In this document: positions 35,454 to 43,132 of the stretch, piece after piece | Position numbering within the stretch: position 1 is the first letter of the stretch | Layout of the letters: each line of letters begins with the position of its first letter | Source: Heliopora coerulea | Taxonomy: Eukaryota > Cnidaria > Anthozoa > Scleralcyonacea > Helioporidae | Reading direction: 5' to 3' | Assembly (NCBI GenBank): GCA_030142905.1 | Contig: JASJOG010000258.1 | Location: forward strand, 62,001-126,000 | DNA length: 64,000 nt | Translations under genes and position numbers: made by a program | Notes under the pieces: generated by a model | Told to the model about the DNA's origin: nothing | What the model saw: the letters and a program-made list of their open reading frames with translations, nothing else | Databases searched by the model: none

Positions 35454-35838
35454 CTAAAAAATTTTCCACATTTTGTCAACAGAATATCTCAAAAATTACC
35501 CACAAACAATTTCATTGGTTAATCTTATAACATAAGATAATATAAATGAAAAAAGATAATTTCTTTGCTTCCCCTTAGGAAGAATCAAGGTAACAATAAG
35601 CCGCACCCATCATCATCTAAAACACCTCTACCCTGAAGGGCACATTGACTAACATGAGAAGAGATACAATGGTGCAGCACATTCGGTATATGTCCATCTC
35701 GACCATGCTCCCTGAAGGGATGGGCTTCCTCATCACAACTTAAAGTTATCAGAACCCTTACCCAAAAGCAATCAAAAAAACGACTTTTTCCCATTACATC
35801 ATCTCAAACATAAAATTGACCATATTTCTTCCAAAAAT
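35454..35838. other. no gene recognised
   Basis: Spacer between two minus-strand frames. The only open frame (35585-35794) has no protein-like features, and the region holds an imperfect repeat of CCCTGAAGGG in 35632-35641 and 35711-35720. Confidence 0.35.
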
Positions 35839-36354
35839 TTACCTGTCTTTTTCCTTTACTTGTCTGGCAAACTCCTCCCAACCTGGAGGAGGACAACTAG
35901 AATCCATTACTTTATACATATTAGTATTTTCACACATCCGCACAATACTTTCCAACTGATTAATTTGTCGCGAATTATACAAAGGTCCACAATCACATGA
36001 TGTCTTAGGATCAAACCTCATATCATTCCAATCCTTCTCGCAAGTTTTCATGAACCTGTTCAATGTACTGTACAAGAAATTAAGATAATATCTCCACCAT
36101 ATCAGCCAACAAAAATTCTCTCCTTGCACAAACTTGCTAACCACTGCATTTTTAATCCTAGTTGCCTTACCATTCAAAATGTCACACGCATCTTCTTGAC
36201 CATCATGAATAGTCAACCAACTATATCTATCTTTTCTGTCAAACAAATATTCCAACATCTCATCTGAAAAAAAATCTCGCACATCAAAGAACCGACACAA
36301 ATCCGTGGGAGTACTTAAATTCATTATTCGACTCACCTTAAAAAATTCTTTCAC
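35839..36354 (-). CDS. lineage-specific accessory protein with FDVR/HDG motifs
   Basis: A 171-codon intact frame. The N-terminus has FFDVRDFFSDEMLEYLFDR followed by YSWLTIHDGQED; the middle has WLIWW and the end KDWNDMRFDPKTSCDCGPLY. The first part matches B protein 41866-42288 (EFDVREF, YRWVIFFHDG), and the second part matches the plus-strand gene next door at 36472-36969 (WLIW, KEWDKRRTDPATYSDCRPL). So this is one of at least three members of a family shared by the right arms of A and B. No known domain is evident. Confidence 0.6.
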   Translation of the reverse strand: MKEFFKVSRIMNLSTPTDLCRFFDVRDFFSDEMLEYLFDRKDRYSWLTIHDGQEDACDILNGKATRIKNAVVSKFVQGENFCWLIWWRYYLNFLYSTLNRFMKTCEKDWNDMRFDPKTSCDCGPLYNSRQINQLESIVRMCENTNMYKVMDSSCPPPGWEEFARQVKEKDR

Positions 36355-36471
36355 CGCAAATGCTTATCTTTATCTACAAAAAAATTATATAATTCACAAA
36401 ACACTCAAACTTCCATAACAACCAAAATTGATCGCATATATATTCATTAAAAATTAACACAAAATATCAAC

Positions 36472-36969
36472 ATGAATGTTCAAAAAATCCAATCAATAAC
36501 AGCTTTAAATTTTCTACAAGAAATAGTGAGACCATATCTGGAAGCTAGATCACATGAATATTATTTTTTGGTAATAGGACACGAAGACAAACCACATTTA
36601 TGTCCTTCTCTTGGTCATGTGAAACAAACAAACAGAAAATTCGCAAACCATCTTCGAAGAATTACAAGGAGAACATCAACACTGGTTAATTTGGTGTCCA
36701 GAAAATCATCCATTTTCCGGCTGTGCTTTCTATACGTTTATTTCAAAATACAGCAAAGAATGGGATAAAAGAAGAACTGACCCAGCAACATACTCTGACT
36801 GTCGACCATTATTTATCAATTATAAGATATCAAACTACGAATTTACCACAAGAATCTTTTGGAACAGAAATGGAAGAAAAATTCTCGACTGGAGTCATCC
36901 TTGTCCTGATTACCGACCTACAGAGCCCTTTATGGACAAAACAGATGGGTTTTATGAAATAGTGACATA
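36472..36969 (+). pseudogene. second family member, divergent partner of 35839-36354
   Basis: The frame from ATG 36472 carries VRPYLEARSHEYYFLVIGHED, equivalent to the FDVR/HDG N-terminus of the neighbour. After a frameshift near 36640 another frame continues with HWLIWCPENHPFSGC and KEWDKRRTDPATYSDCRPL, ending at a stop near 36969. The two genes face away from each other from a 117-bp spacer and look like an inverted gene duplication. Confidence 0.55.
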
Positions 36970-37695
36970 AAACGATAAATAAAATACCTAATGATTCCTG
37001 AAAGATCCACTGTCTCTCAAAACATTAAAATATTCAAGACTGCTTCAACAATTTAATTCCAATGTATAACTATAATTCCATTAAACTTACCCAACAACAA
37101 TAAAAGCTTTACTGATGTATAAACATGTGATAATTTCATACTTATCATTACACATTCGCTTATTCTATCAAAAAACTTAACGTATCACAGATAACACACT
37201 TAACATGAACCACAAGAACTCACTTCACATCGTCCTAAAAAACATTCCAAATGCAACATAAACTCCTCAGAAGTCTCCGTACCAATGAAAAAAATTATTG
37301 TGTGTAAAATCATCCCAATACAACTTTACTATCACACACAAAATACAAAAAAAACAGTTAAGAATGTTTAACGAACTCTCAAACAATCAATCTTTGCTCC
37401 TGCTAATCTGCAGAACCAATTATTCACTCAAAAATCACAGTTTTTCAAGAGACCACCAACCATCCAAGTGTCTACAAACACATGACTGCTTACATGTCCC
37501 TACTTAACACCCAATTTGCGTACAACAGCAAACTTCACTTATGAGAACTCACTTCACTAGCTCTCAAAAACTTCCAAACCCCAAAATAAACTCCACAGAA
37601 CTCTTCCCAACTCTGAAAAGAACAACTTTACAAAAAATCATCCTAATCCGACTTTGCTATGCTGCACAAAATTCAAGAAAAACAATTTCGCTTAT
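36970..37695. repeat. subterminal repeats of element A right end
   Basis: No gene recognised. Segments near 37261-37333 and 37589-37660 repeat, with divergence, the motif that is found twice in each terminal repeat (in minus-strand sense, AAAGT then GATTTTTC then ACTTCTG). The right end therefore has more subterminal copies than the left. Confidence 0.55.
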
Positions 37696-38414
37696 GGAAA
37701 TCAACTCAAGTACCACTTGACAACCTGTCAAAACACAATTGACATGTTTCAGATTATTCAAATTTTCACCTTTTAGCCATTGCTATTCAAACAAACTGTT
37801 TCTTCGAACCACAGCTGCAAAAACTTGCTTCGCTAGCTATCAAAAAGCTTCAAAGGCAAAATTAACTCCACAGAAGTCTTTCTGACAATGAAATGGACAA
37901 GTGTGTGAAAAATCAACTCAAACGGACTTTGCCATTGTCCACGACATCCGAAAAACCGCTTCTTCAAACTCCGACCACAAGAAATTGCTTCGCTTGGACT
38001 CAAAAACCTTCAAAACACAAAACTAACTCCACAGAAGTCTTCCTGGTGATGAAAGGAACAAGTGTGTGAAAAATCATTCCAAATGGACTTTGGTATCGAC
38101 CATAAGATCTGAAAAACCAGTTGGGAAGCTTCAAGAAATTCACCAATGGTCACTTTTTACTTCACCGAACCTTCACCATTACTCTTCGACCTTGCCAAAC
38201 TCTCGCCATTACTTCGCTTCCAAGTGAGCCTGCTATTGCATGGAGTGGTCACCCACTCACCAGGCTTGTCATTAAAAATTGCTTATAAATAATCAACAGA
38301 AAAATTAGAGGTCACTCCCCCTGATGTTAACCTCTAATCTGCCGTTCCCATTGGTGCATTAAAAAAATCCAGCCTTATGATTGGTAATTTTTTTGCATAG
38401 AGGCCTTTTTACCT
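37696..38414. repeat. element A right terminal inverted repeat
   Basis: Inverted partner of 7465-8117, ending GGCCTTTTTACCT at 38414. It is about 65 bp longer than the left copy because of small insertions in the internal 145-bp repeats. Confidence 0.9.
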
Positions 38415-38445
38415 TTACAATTATTTCTGGTGTTCCAGTGGTTAT

Positions 38446-38600
38446 AGTAGTATAGTTGTGAGAGGAGAATATTCATATTACTTGCCAATCAGATTGCGGG
38501 ATTTCCGCTTTAGACCAATCAGGTCACGAGAAGTAATTTTATACGGCGGGGGAGTGACTTTGGAATTTCTCATTTCAATCTAATTAACCTTTGTTATGCA
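38446..38600. repeat. element B left terminus (part of its terminal repeat)
   Basis: Similarity to the outer 150 bp of the element A repeats, strongest over 38485-38575, then divergence. The exact first base is uncertain; several AG dinucleotides at 38446-38456 could be the AG start typical of Polintons. Confidence 0.6.
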
Positions 38601-39560
38601 AATAATCCAGGGCGGGATGGGAACCTGTGTGTCGCTAGTGTGTGTCGCATTCCTGAGATTTTTCAAAAAATTTTCGAGATTTTTCAAAATTTTCTTCGAA
38701 GTCATCTTTCCTTCGTCATCTTTGCTTCGTAAGTTTCCATCTGAAAGAGAAAAAATAAAAGTATAGAGGGAAAACACTTATGATCGTTCTGTATCACGAA
38801 ATTTTGCGTGAAGACGATCTTGTGTCCAAAATCGGTAATCTTTCGTATAAGTGAAACGCGGCGCTTATTCGAACAATTCAGCGAGAAGCGTGACGGTCCC
38901 TCGTAACTTTCTTGTCGTTCGTCGGACGGGTTTCAAAATCACATCAAAAGATTCCTGAGAGTCTGGCGATTGTTTTGATGCTGGTTTGGTTCGGTTCGAA
39001 GCAGTATTTTCGAAGATACGATCGGTTTGGTGTGTTGGCGTTGTTCGCCACGATCTGCCGAACTGCCGCTTGGTTCTTCGTTCGAAACTTCGTCGGTTGG
39101 GATTGTTTCTCTCGTTTTGCAATTTGAGTTTTGTTTCCTCGTGTTTTGTGAATCTTTCGGTGTCTTTTCGTCGTGGTTTTGGAGGGTTGATGTGGTCGGA
39201 AAAGCGAAGAAGAGTGAAGAAGATCATCGAAACTTACCTTCCGCCTTCGCTTTGTTTGCTCTCGTGGCCCGGTTTCGATTGATGAATATTTTATCGCGAG
39301 ATCGATTTCTTTGTTTGTTTTGTCTTGTCCATATCGGGTTTGCTTTGTCAATATTGGGGGGTTTGAAGGGAATGGTGTCAATATTTGGGCTTGGAGGGGA
39401 ATGGATTTTCCGTATACGGGGTTTGCTTTGTCAATATTGAGTTTGAAGGGGAATGAGGGGGCGGGTGGGTCATTTTTTCCTGGAAGACGCGTTCGTTTCT
39501 TGGTAATTCAATTGTGGGGGGAGGGGGGAAGGGAGGTGGCGGGAGTGTTGGTTTGACTGC
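38601..39560. other. TCG/CGA-rich non-coding stretch
   Basis: Unlike the AT-rich surroundings this stretch is rich in TCG and CGA trinucleotides, which removes stop codons and leaves several frames open at once on both strands (for example 38865-39227, 38944-39381 and 39027-39440). None has protein-like motifs. It lies between the terminus and the hairpin cluster, so it may be inner terminal repeat and/or a promoter region for the hairpin transcript. An imperfect direct repeat (GGGTTTGCTTTGTCAATATT) occurs at about 39337 and 39419. Confidence 0.5.
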
Positions 39561-39592
39561 AGTCATTCGTTTGTTTTTTCGAAAAACAAAGT

Positions 39593-39643
39593 CTTGAAAT
39601 GAGTGTGGAAAAAAAATGAAAATTTTCCCAAACTGATTCCAAG
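39593..39643 (+). ncRNA. pre-miRNA-like hairpin 1
   Basis: Arms 39593-39612 and 39623-39643 pair over 17 positions with three mismatches and one bulge around a 10-nt loop. It is the weakest and first of six hairpins spaced roughly every 60-140 nt. Confidence 0.5.
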
Positions 39644-39700
39644 TGTTTGTTTCACGATGGGTCTTTTTTCTTCTTTCTCTTTGAGTGAAAAACAATAATA

Positions 39701-39758
39701 ACTCAGGGAGGAATAACTCCTTTGTGAAAATTTACAAAGATGTTATCCATCCTTAAGT
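39701..39758 (+). ncRNA. pre-miRNA-like hairpin 2
   Basis: Arms 39701-39725 and 39734-39758 form 21 pairs with single mismatches and bulges around an 8-nt loop. Size and loop are those of animal microRNA precursors. Confidence 0.55.
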
Positions 39759-39794
39759 CATTATCGAATTATGAGATCCTTTTTGTTCTTTGAA

Positions 39795-39868
39795 GAAATT
39801 ATGTTTTTATGAAATGAGTTTGGGATTGAAAAATAGTCCCAAGCTGACTTCATGAAAACATCATTTTC
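39795..39868 (+). ncRNA. pre-miRNA-like hairpin 3
   Basis: The core arms 39801-39825 and 39837-39861 pair at 23 of 25 positions with an 11-nt loop, and pairing continues a few bases outward. Two of the pairs are T-G in the plus strand, which would be A-C mismatches on the minus strand, so the plus strand is the likely transcript. This is the clearest member of the cluster. Confidence 0.65.
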
Positions 39869-39922
39869 CATTAATTCCTTTTGGAATTTTTAATATGATT
39901 CTTGCATTTTGTTATTTCAAGC

Positions 39923-39999
39923 CTAGAATAAAATGTCGGAATGACTGTCAAGGTATAATCGATGTTATTCACTCGAGTCATTCTGATAGTCTGTTCTAG
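39923..39999 (+). ncRNA. pre-miRNA-like hairpin 4
   Basis: Arms starting CTAGAATAAAATGTC and ending TGATAGTCTGTTCTAG pair at 22 of 24 positions, three of them G-U type in the plus strand only, around a loop of about 29 nt. Confidence 0.6.
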
Positions 40000-40016
40000 A
40001 TGTGTGGTTGAGGTGA

Positions 40017-40088
40017 ATTTCTTGATTCAGAATATCACTGCCACAATATATGAAATTTTGTGGCAATGAAATTCTTGAATCTGGAAAT
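40017..40088 (+). ncRNA. pre-miRNA-like hairpin 5
   Basis: Arms 40017-40046 and 40058-40088 form about 27 pairs with three mismatches and one bulge around an 11-nt loop. Confidence 0.62.
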
Positions 40089-40154
40089 GATCTTCTCTCT
40101 TGATGCTTTTGGTCGATTTTTCGATTTTGCCAATTTCTTGTGGTTTTGTTGAGC

Positions 40155-40243
40155 TTGATTTTGTCTGTTTTCTGCATCAGAAGTCTCTTGTTTGAAAGAA
40201 AAACAAAGAGAAATCTGACAGAGAAAAAAAGTCAAAGAATCAA
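40155..40243 (+). ncRNA. pre-miRNA-like hairpin 6
   Basis: Inner arms 40177-40193 and 40201-40218 give 15 pairs around a 7-nt loop; looser pairing extends to TTGATT at 40155 and AATCAA at 40238. The 3' arm falls in the unit that is duplicated at about 40620, so the duplicated copy has only half a hairpin. Confidence 0.5.
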
Positions 40244-40309
40244 TGATATCTTGTTTCTTTTCTTGAGTTAATCTTTTATTTATATGATGAATTTTGATTA
40301 TGATCGAAG

Positions 40310-40471
40310 AAATTCCCACAATATTTCTCGTTCTTTTTGATTTCTTCTTTTTCTTTTGATTCTTCCTGAGCCTCCAAGCATGGTATTGAGAATAGGTGGT
40401 CCGATTTTTAATAGAGCTCCAATTCCAGAACCTTCTTGAATTGTTCTTCTTCTTCTTCTTGTGATTTTCAT
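40310..40471 (-). pseudogene. truncated copy of the basic core-protein gene
   Basis: From ATG 40471 the minus strand begins MKITRRRRR like the gene at 40735-40953 and keeps EGSGIGALLKIG, but it has lost an internal segment and the amphipathic C-terminus is out of frame. Confidence 0.55.
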
Positions 40472-40506
40472 TTGATTCTGAAAAAAATATTGTATATTAA
40501 TGTGTT

Positions 40507-40552
40507 ACCAGATTGGGTTGGCAAGGTCGCAGGTTCAAGTCCTGCATCTGGC
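40507..40552 (+). pseudogene. truncated tRNA-like sequence
   Basis: Copy of 41010-41087 with 32 bp removed, taking the whole D arm (A box) and half of the anticodon arm. The T arm and 3' acceptor half remain. Confidence 0.7.
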
Positions 40553-40734
40553 TCGGGATAATCGAGAAGGAGTGAAAATAATTCTTGAGGATTCCCATTT
40601 TTTTATGTTTATACATGAAAAACAAAGGGAAATCTGACAGAGAAAAAAAGTCAAAGAATCAATGATATCTTGTTTCTTTTCTTGAGTTAATCTTTTATTT
40701 ACATGATGAATTTTGATTATTAATATTTTTTTTT

Positions 40735-40953
40735 TCAAAATAATTTATCGAAAAAATTTCCAATTTTGCTGAATATTCCTCGTCCTTTTTGATTTCTTCT
40801 TTTTCTTATGATTCTTGTGGTCATTCTTCTTCTTTTGATTCTTCCTGAGCCTCCAGGCATGGTATTGAGAATGGGTAGTCCGATTTTTAATAGAGCTCCA
40901 ATTCCAGAACCTTCTTGAATTCTTCTTCTTCTTCTTCTTCTTGTGATTTTCAT
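40735..40953 (-). CDS. basic virion core-like protein (second copy in element B)
   Basis: A 72-residue protein: arginine cluster at residues 4-11, then EGSGIGALLKIGLPIL, a second basic cluster, and an amphipathic end GIFSKIGNFFDKLF. The SGIG-hydrophobic segment after an arginine run is shared with 55454-55732 (RGSGIGSILRTVG). Small Arg-rich proteins of this kind condense DNA or disrupt membranes in adenovirus-like particles; the role is inferred. It lies outside the conserved block, next to a tRNA-like sequence, which is unusual. Confidence 0.6.
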   Translation of the reverse strand: MKITRRRRRRRIQEGSGIGALLKIGLPILNTMPGGSGRIKRRRMTTRIIRKRRNQKGRGIFSKIGNFFDKLF

Positions 40954-41009
40954 TTGATTCTGAAAAATATTGTATATTATTGTTTTTTTTGTCTGTTGTC
41001 AGTAGTGTT

Positions 41010-41087
41010 ACCAGATTAGCTCAGTCGGTAGAGCGGCCGTCCCGGTGATGGGTTGGCAAGGTCGCAGGTTCAAGTCCTGCATCTGGC
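41010..41087 (+). tRNA. tRNA-like sequence with abnormal anticodon arm
   Basis: The D arm (TAGCTCAGTCGGTAGAGC, an A box), T arm (GCAGG TTCAAGT CCTGC, a B box) and a 6-bp acceptor stem (CCAGAT with ATCTGG) are well formed. The 22-28 nt between D and T arms do not fold as a normal 5+7+5 anticodon arm but as an extended GCCG/TGGC plus CCC/GGG hairpin, so no anticodon can be read. It could be a tRNA pseudogene, an intron-bearing or altered tRNA, or the head of a tRNA-derived SINE. Confidence 0.5.
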
Positions 41088-41379
41088 TCGGGATAATCGA
41101 GAAGGACTGAAAATAATTCTTGAGGATTCCCACTTTTTGTGTTTATTAATGTTGGTTTTGAATTTAAATGAAATATTGTTTTAATTCGTTTCTTATTTGG
41201 CATATATTTAAAAAAGGTGGGGTGTTCTTCATTTCGTTAAGTCATCCTATTGGACCTCTATTACTTTGAAGAATGTTGTTGATGGGATTTGAACATAGTT
41301 GATTTGCATGTGGGGTGATTGTTTTCACAAGTTGCCGCCTCCGAAGAGGCATTAAAAGATTGCTTTTAATCTTATATGT

Positions 41380-41799
41380 ATGTTTTATGCGATGCATTTG
41401 TTTCATTATTTCGAAATTTCCACTTCACTTTCGTCGTTTGTAAAACGATTTTTGACAACACATGTTTTTTATGATGATCAAATATTTTGCAAAAGAAATG
41501 TGTATGGTGTGAATTTGTCTGAATTGAGACTTGAGTGCAATATTGGGTTGTTGGCTGGATGGCCAAACTCAACTTTCCAGTTTGCTGTAATGTTTGAAGA
41601 TGTAAATGTCTCATATAAACACATTCATGCCATTTCAAGACTTCTTCTTTTGAAAAATGTGAGATGTGTTGATCCGTTTGTGATGGATGATTTTGCGGTT
41701 TACAAGAGTATTGTTGAAATATCTGATGATGATTGTGAAGATTGTGAAAATGAAGATGATGAAGAAATGCAAATTGACTATGATTTTTACATTCGTTGA
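41380..41799 (+). CDS. hypothetical protein with acidic tail
   Basis: 139 residues with a mixed alpha/beta composition and a strongly acidic C-terminus (EISDDDCEDCENEDDEEMQ). It is the first protein gene inward from the left terminus of B. No recognised domain and no clear homologue in A. The next gene on the same strand follows after 66 bp. Confidence 0.5.
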   Translation: MFYAMHLFHYFEISTSLSSFVKRFLTTHVFYDDQIFCKRNVYGVNLSELRLECNIGLLAGWPNSTFQFAVMFEDVNVSYKHIHAISRLLLLKNVRCVDPFVMDDFAVYKSIVEISDDDCEDCENEDDEEMQIDYDFYIR

Positions 41800-41865
41800 A
41801 AATGGAAATGATGTTTGCGAAAGTAAGTATATATGTGACAACATATGAAAAATTTTGATTAATTT

Positions 41866-42288
41866 TTGGCAATGGATTTGTTTGGTGAATTTGATGTTCG
41901 TGAGTTTGATTTGCGTTCTGAATTTCTTGATAAGTTATTGAAGTATTTTGAAATAAGAAGAGGCTATTATAGATGGGTGATTTTTTTTCATGATGGGAAT
42001 CAGAAGTGTGAAAGTAATGAGGATGTGTATTATCATGTGATTGTTTGGTTCAAATCATATTCACAAAATGGCAAAAAGCAATATTTTAGCAACATTCCAT
42101 TGATGCAATGGATGAGGAGAATTTACAAAATAAGTGGATTTATGTCATATCCAAACGTTTTGTGTTTTACCAATATTGAATTGCGAGTTGATCAGTTGAT
42201 GTCAAATCGTCATATTTTTATGCAACACATGTCTTATCCACATCCTTGTGTTTATGATGTTTTGTTAAGATGGATTTCAAATCAATGA
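41866..42288 (+). CDS. accessory protein of the FDVR/HDG family
   Basis: 140 residues. The N-terminal third (FGEFDVREFDLRSEFLDKLL then YYRWVIFFHDGNQKC) matches the A right-arm proteins at 35839-36354 and, less closely, 36472. The rest (VYYHVIVWFKSYSQNGKK) is not clearly shared. It converges with the minus-strand gene ending at 42290. Retention by both elements in the same arm suggests a useful function that I cannot name. Confidence 0.55.
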   Translation: MAMDLFGEFDVREFDLRSEFLDKLLKYFEIRRGYYRWVIFFHDGNQKCESNEDVYYHVIVWFKSYSQNGKKQYFSNIPLMQWMRRIYKISGFMSYPNVLCFTNIELRVDQLMSNRHIFMQHMSYPHPCVYDVLLRWISNQ

Positions 42289-42289
42289 A

Positions 42290-43132
42290 TCATAACAAAG
42301 AAGGGTATGTTTCACATTTGTGCTTTATTAAATGTTTCAATCTACTTTTTATTACATTATACGTGAATTCAGTTTTGCTTAATTTTAAAAAGACTCTTAC
42401 AAATTTTGACTCGGTGGGTTTCTTTAAGTTAAAATACAATGGCAATTTGTTGTCTGATAAATGATTCAGAATCAAATTGCTCATGGTGTGAATGCTTACT
42501 GTTGTTGGTTTGTCACTAAATCCTGCGATGAATTTGAAATCATCATTGAATAACGTGCTTATGAATAACAAATTTTTTTTGAAACCTTCGATCATCATGA
42601 ATTGTATATTTACAAATTTTTCGAGTTCTTGATTGATTAACGATGTGTTCATCTTGTTTGATGATTTGAAAGAGTAAAAATAAAAAGTCGTATCAACAGG
42701 TTTTATTAGATTGTTCTTGACTAATTGAACATAGTTCTTTTTCGTGGAGAAAAATTCTTCAAATCCCATCATGGTTAGTTTTGAAATCATATTAAATGGT
42801 AAGCAGCAAAATGTTGGTTTGTTATTCATACAAACTTTGTTGTTCCATTTTTCTTCTTCTCTTTTGCTCATTTGAAATGTTGCCATGGCATGTGTGAACG
42901 TTGTTCCGGGACCATCTGATTCCACATTTCCACTGGTGGTTGTGGCGGTGGTGGTGGTGGTGGAAATTGTGTTGTTGCTGGTGATTGAGTTGGCGGATGT
43001 GGATGTGATATCGCTGTGAATGCTTGGCATGTCAAAGTTTCCATTCTCGTAGTTTGATATGAGTTCTTGCAACCACAATGAGTTTCTGTCCAATTCTTCA
43101 TCATTAAACAAGTCAAAATCTTGTTTTTCCAT
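42290..43132 (-). CDS. unknown protein, downstream half of a possible frameshifted gene
   Basis: Open from MEKQDFDLFNDEELDRN at 43132 to a stop at 42290 (280 residues). The first part is acidic and then threonine/serine-rich low complexity; the rest is a folded-looking basic domain (TFCCLPFNMISKLTM, FKFIAGFSDKPTTVSIH). It overlaps the frame of the upstream gene, which is open to 42868. It may be a separate gene with its own ATG or the minus-one-frame extension of 43133-43818. Confidence 0.5.
   Translation of the reverse strand: MEKQDFDLFNDEELDRNSLWLQELISNYENGNFDMPSIHSDITSTSANSITSNNTISTTTTTATTTSGNVESDGPGTTFTHAMATFQMSKREEEKWNNKVCMNNKPTFCCLPFNMISKLTMMGFEEFFSTKKNYVQLVKNNLIKPVDTTFYFYSFKSSNKMNTSLINQELEKFVNIQFMMIEGFKKNLLFISTLFNDDFKFIAGFSDKPTTVSIHTMSNLILNHLSDNKLPLYFNLKKPTESKFVRVFLKLSKTEFTYNVIKSRLKHLIKHKCETYPSLL

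Larger units (their letters stand above)
7465..38414 (+). mobile_element. element A: decayed Maverick/Polinton (adintovirus-like)
   Basis: About 31 kb bounded by inverted terminal repeats that start AGGTAAAAAGGCC. Removing the later piggyBac and gypsy insertions leaves about 24-25 kb. It contains broken copies of integrase, minor and major capsid proteins, adenain-like protease, packaging ATPase and protein-primed DNA polymerase in the same order as element B, but nearly every gene has stops or frameshifts. Integrase plus protein-primed PolB plus capsid genes is the definition of the Maverick/Polinton group. The cluster from 13.8 to 23.0 kb is on the plus strand, ATPase and polymerase on the minus strand. 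Confidence 0.85.
40196..41143. repeat. tandem duplication carrying core-protein gene and tRNA-like sequence
   Basis: Two units, about 40196-40610 and 40620-41143, share AAATCTGACAGAGAAAAAAA, AATCAATGATATCTTG, a minus-strand basic protein gene and a tRNA-like sequence with the tail GGCTCGGGATAATCGAGAAG. The first unit has deletions in both the protein gene and the tRNA-like part, so the second is the fuller copy. Confidence 0.85.

Noticed and set aside
36970..37695. Weak hairpins in element A right arm as counterparts of the B hairpin row
   Set aside because: Only short stems were seen (for example near 37130-37160), below the quality of the B set.
38865..39440. Several long overlapping open frames on both strands, including arginine-rich ones
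   Set aside because: They arise from the TCG/CGA-rich composition that removes stops in many frames at once; no frame stands out and none has a domain.
41021..41203. 60-codon minus-strand frame with DAGLEPATL
   Set aside because: This peptide is the well-known reverse translation of a tRNA T-arm and acceptor sequence; it overlaps the tRNA-like sequence and is not a gene.
42868..43130. Proline-rich C-terminus of the upstream frame (PPPPPPPQPP)
   Set aside because: It is the out-of-frame reading of a GGT/GTG-type low-complexity stretch that encodes threonines in the better-supported frame.
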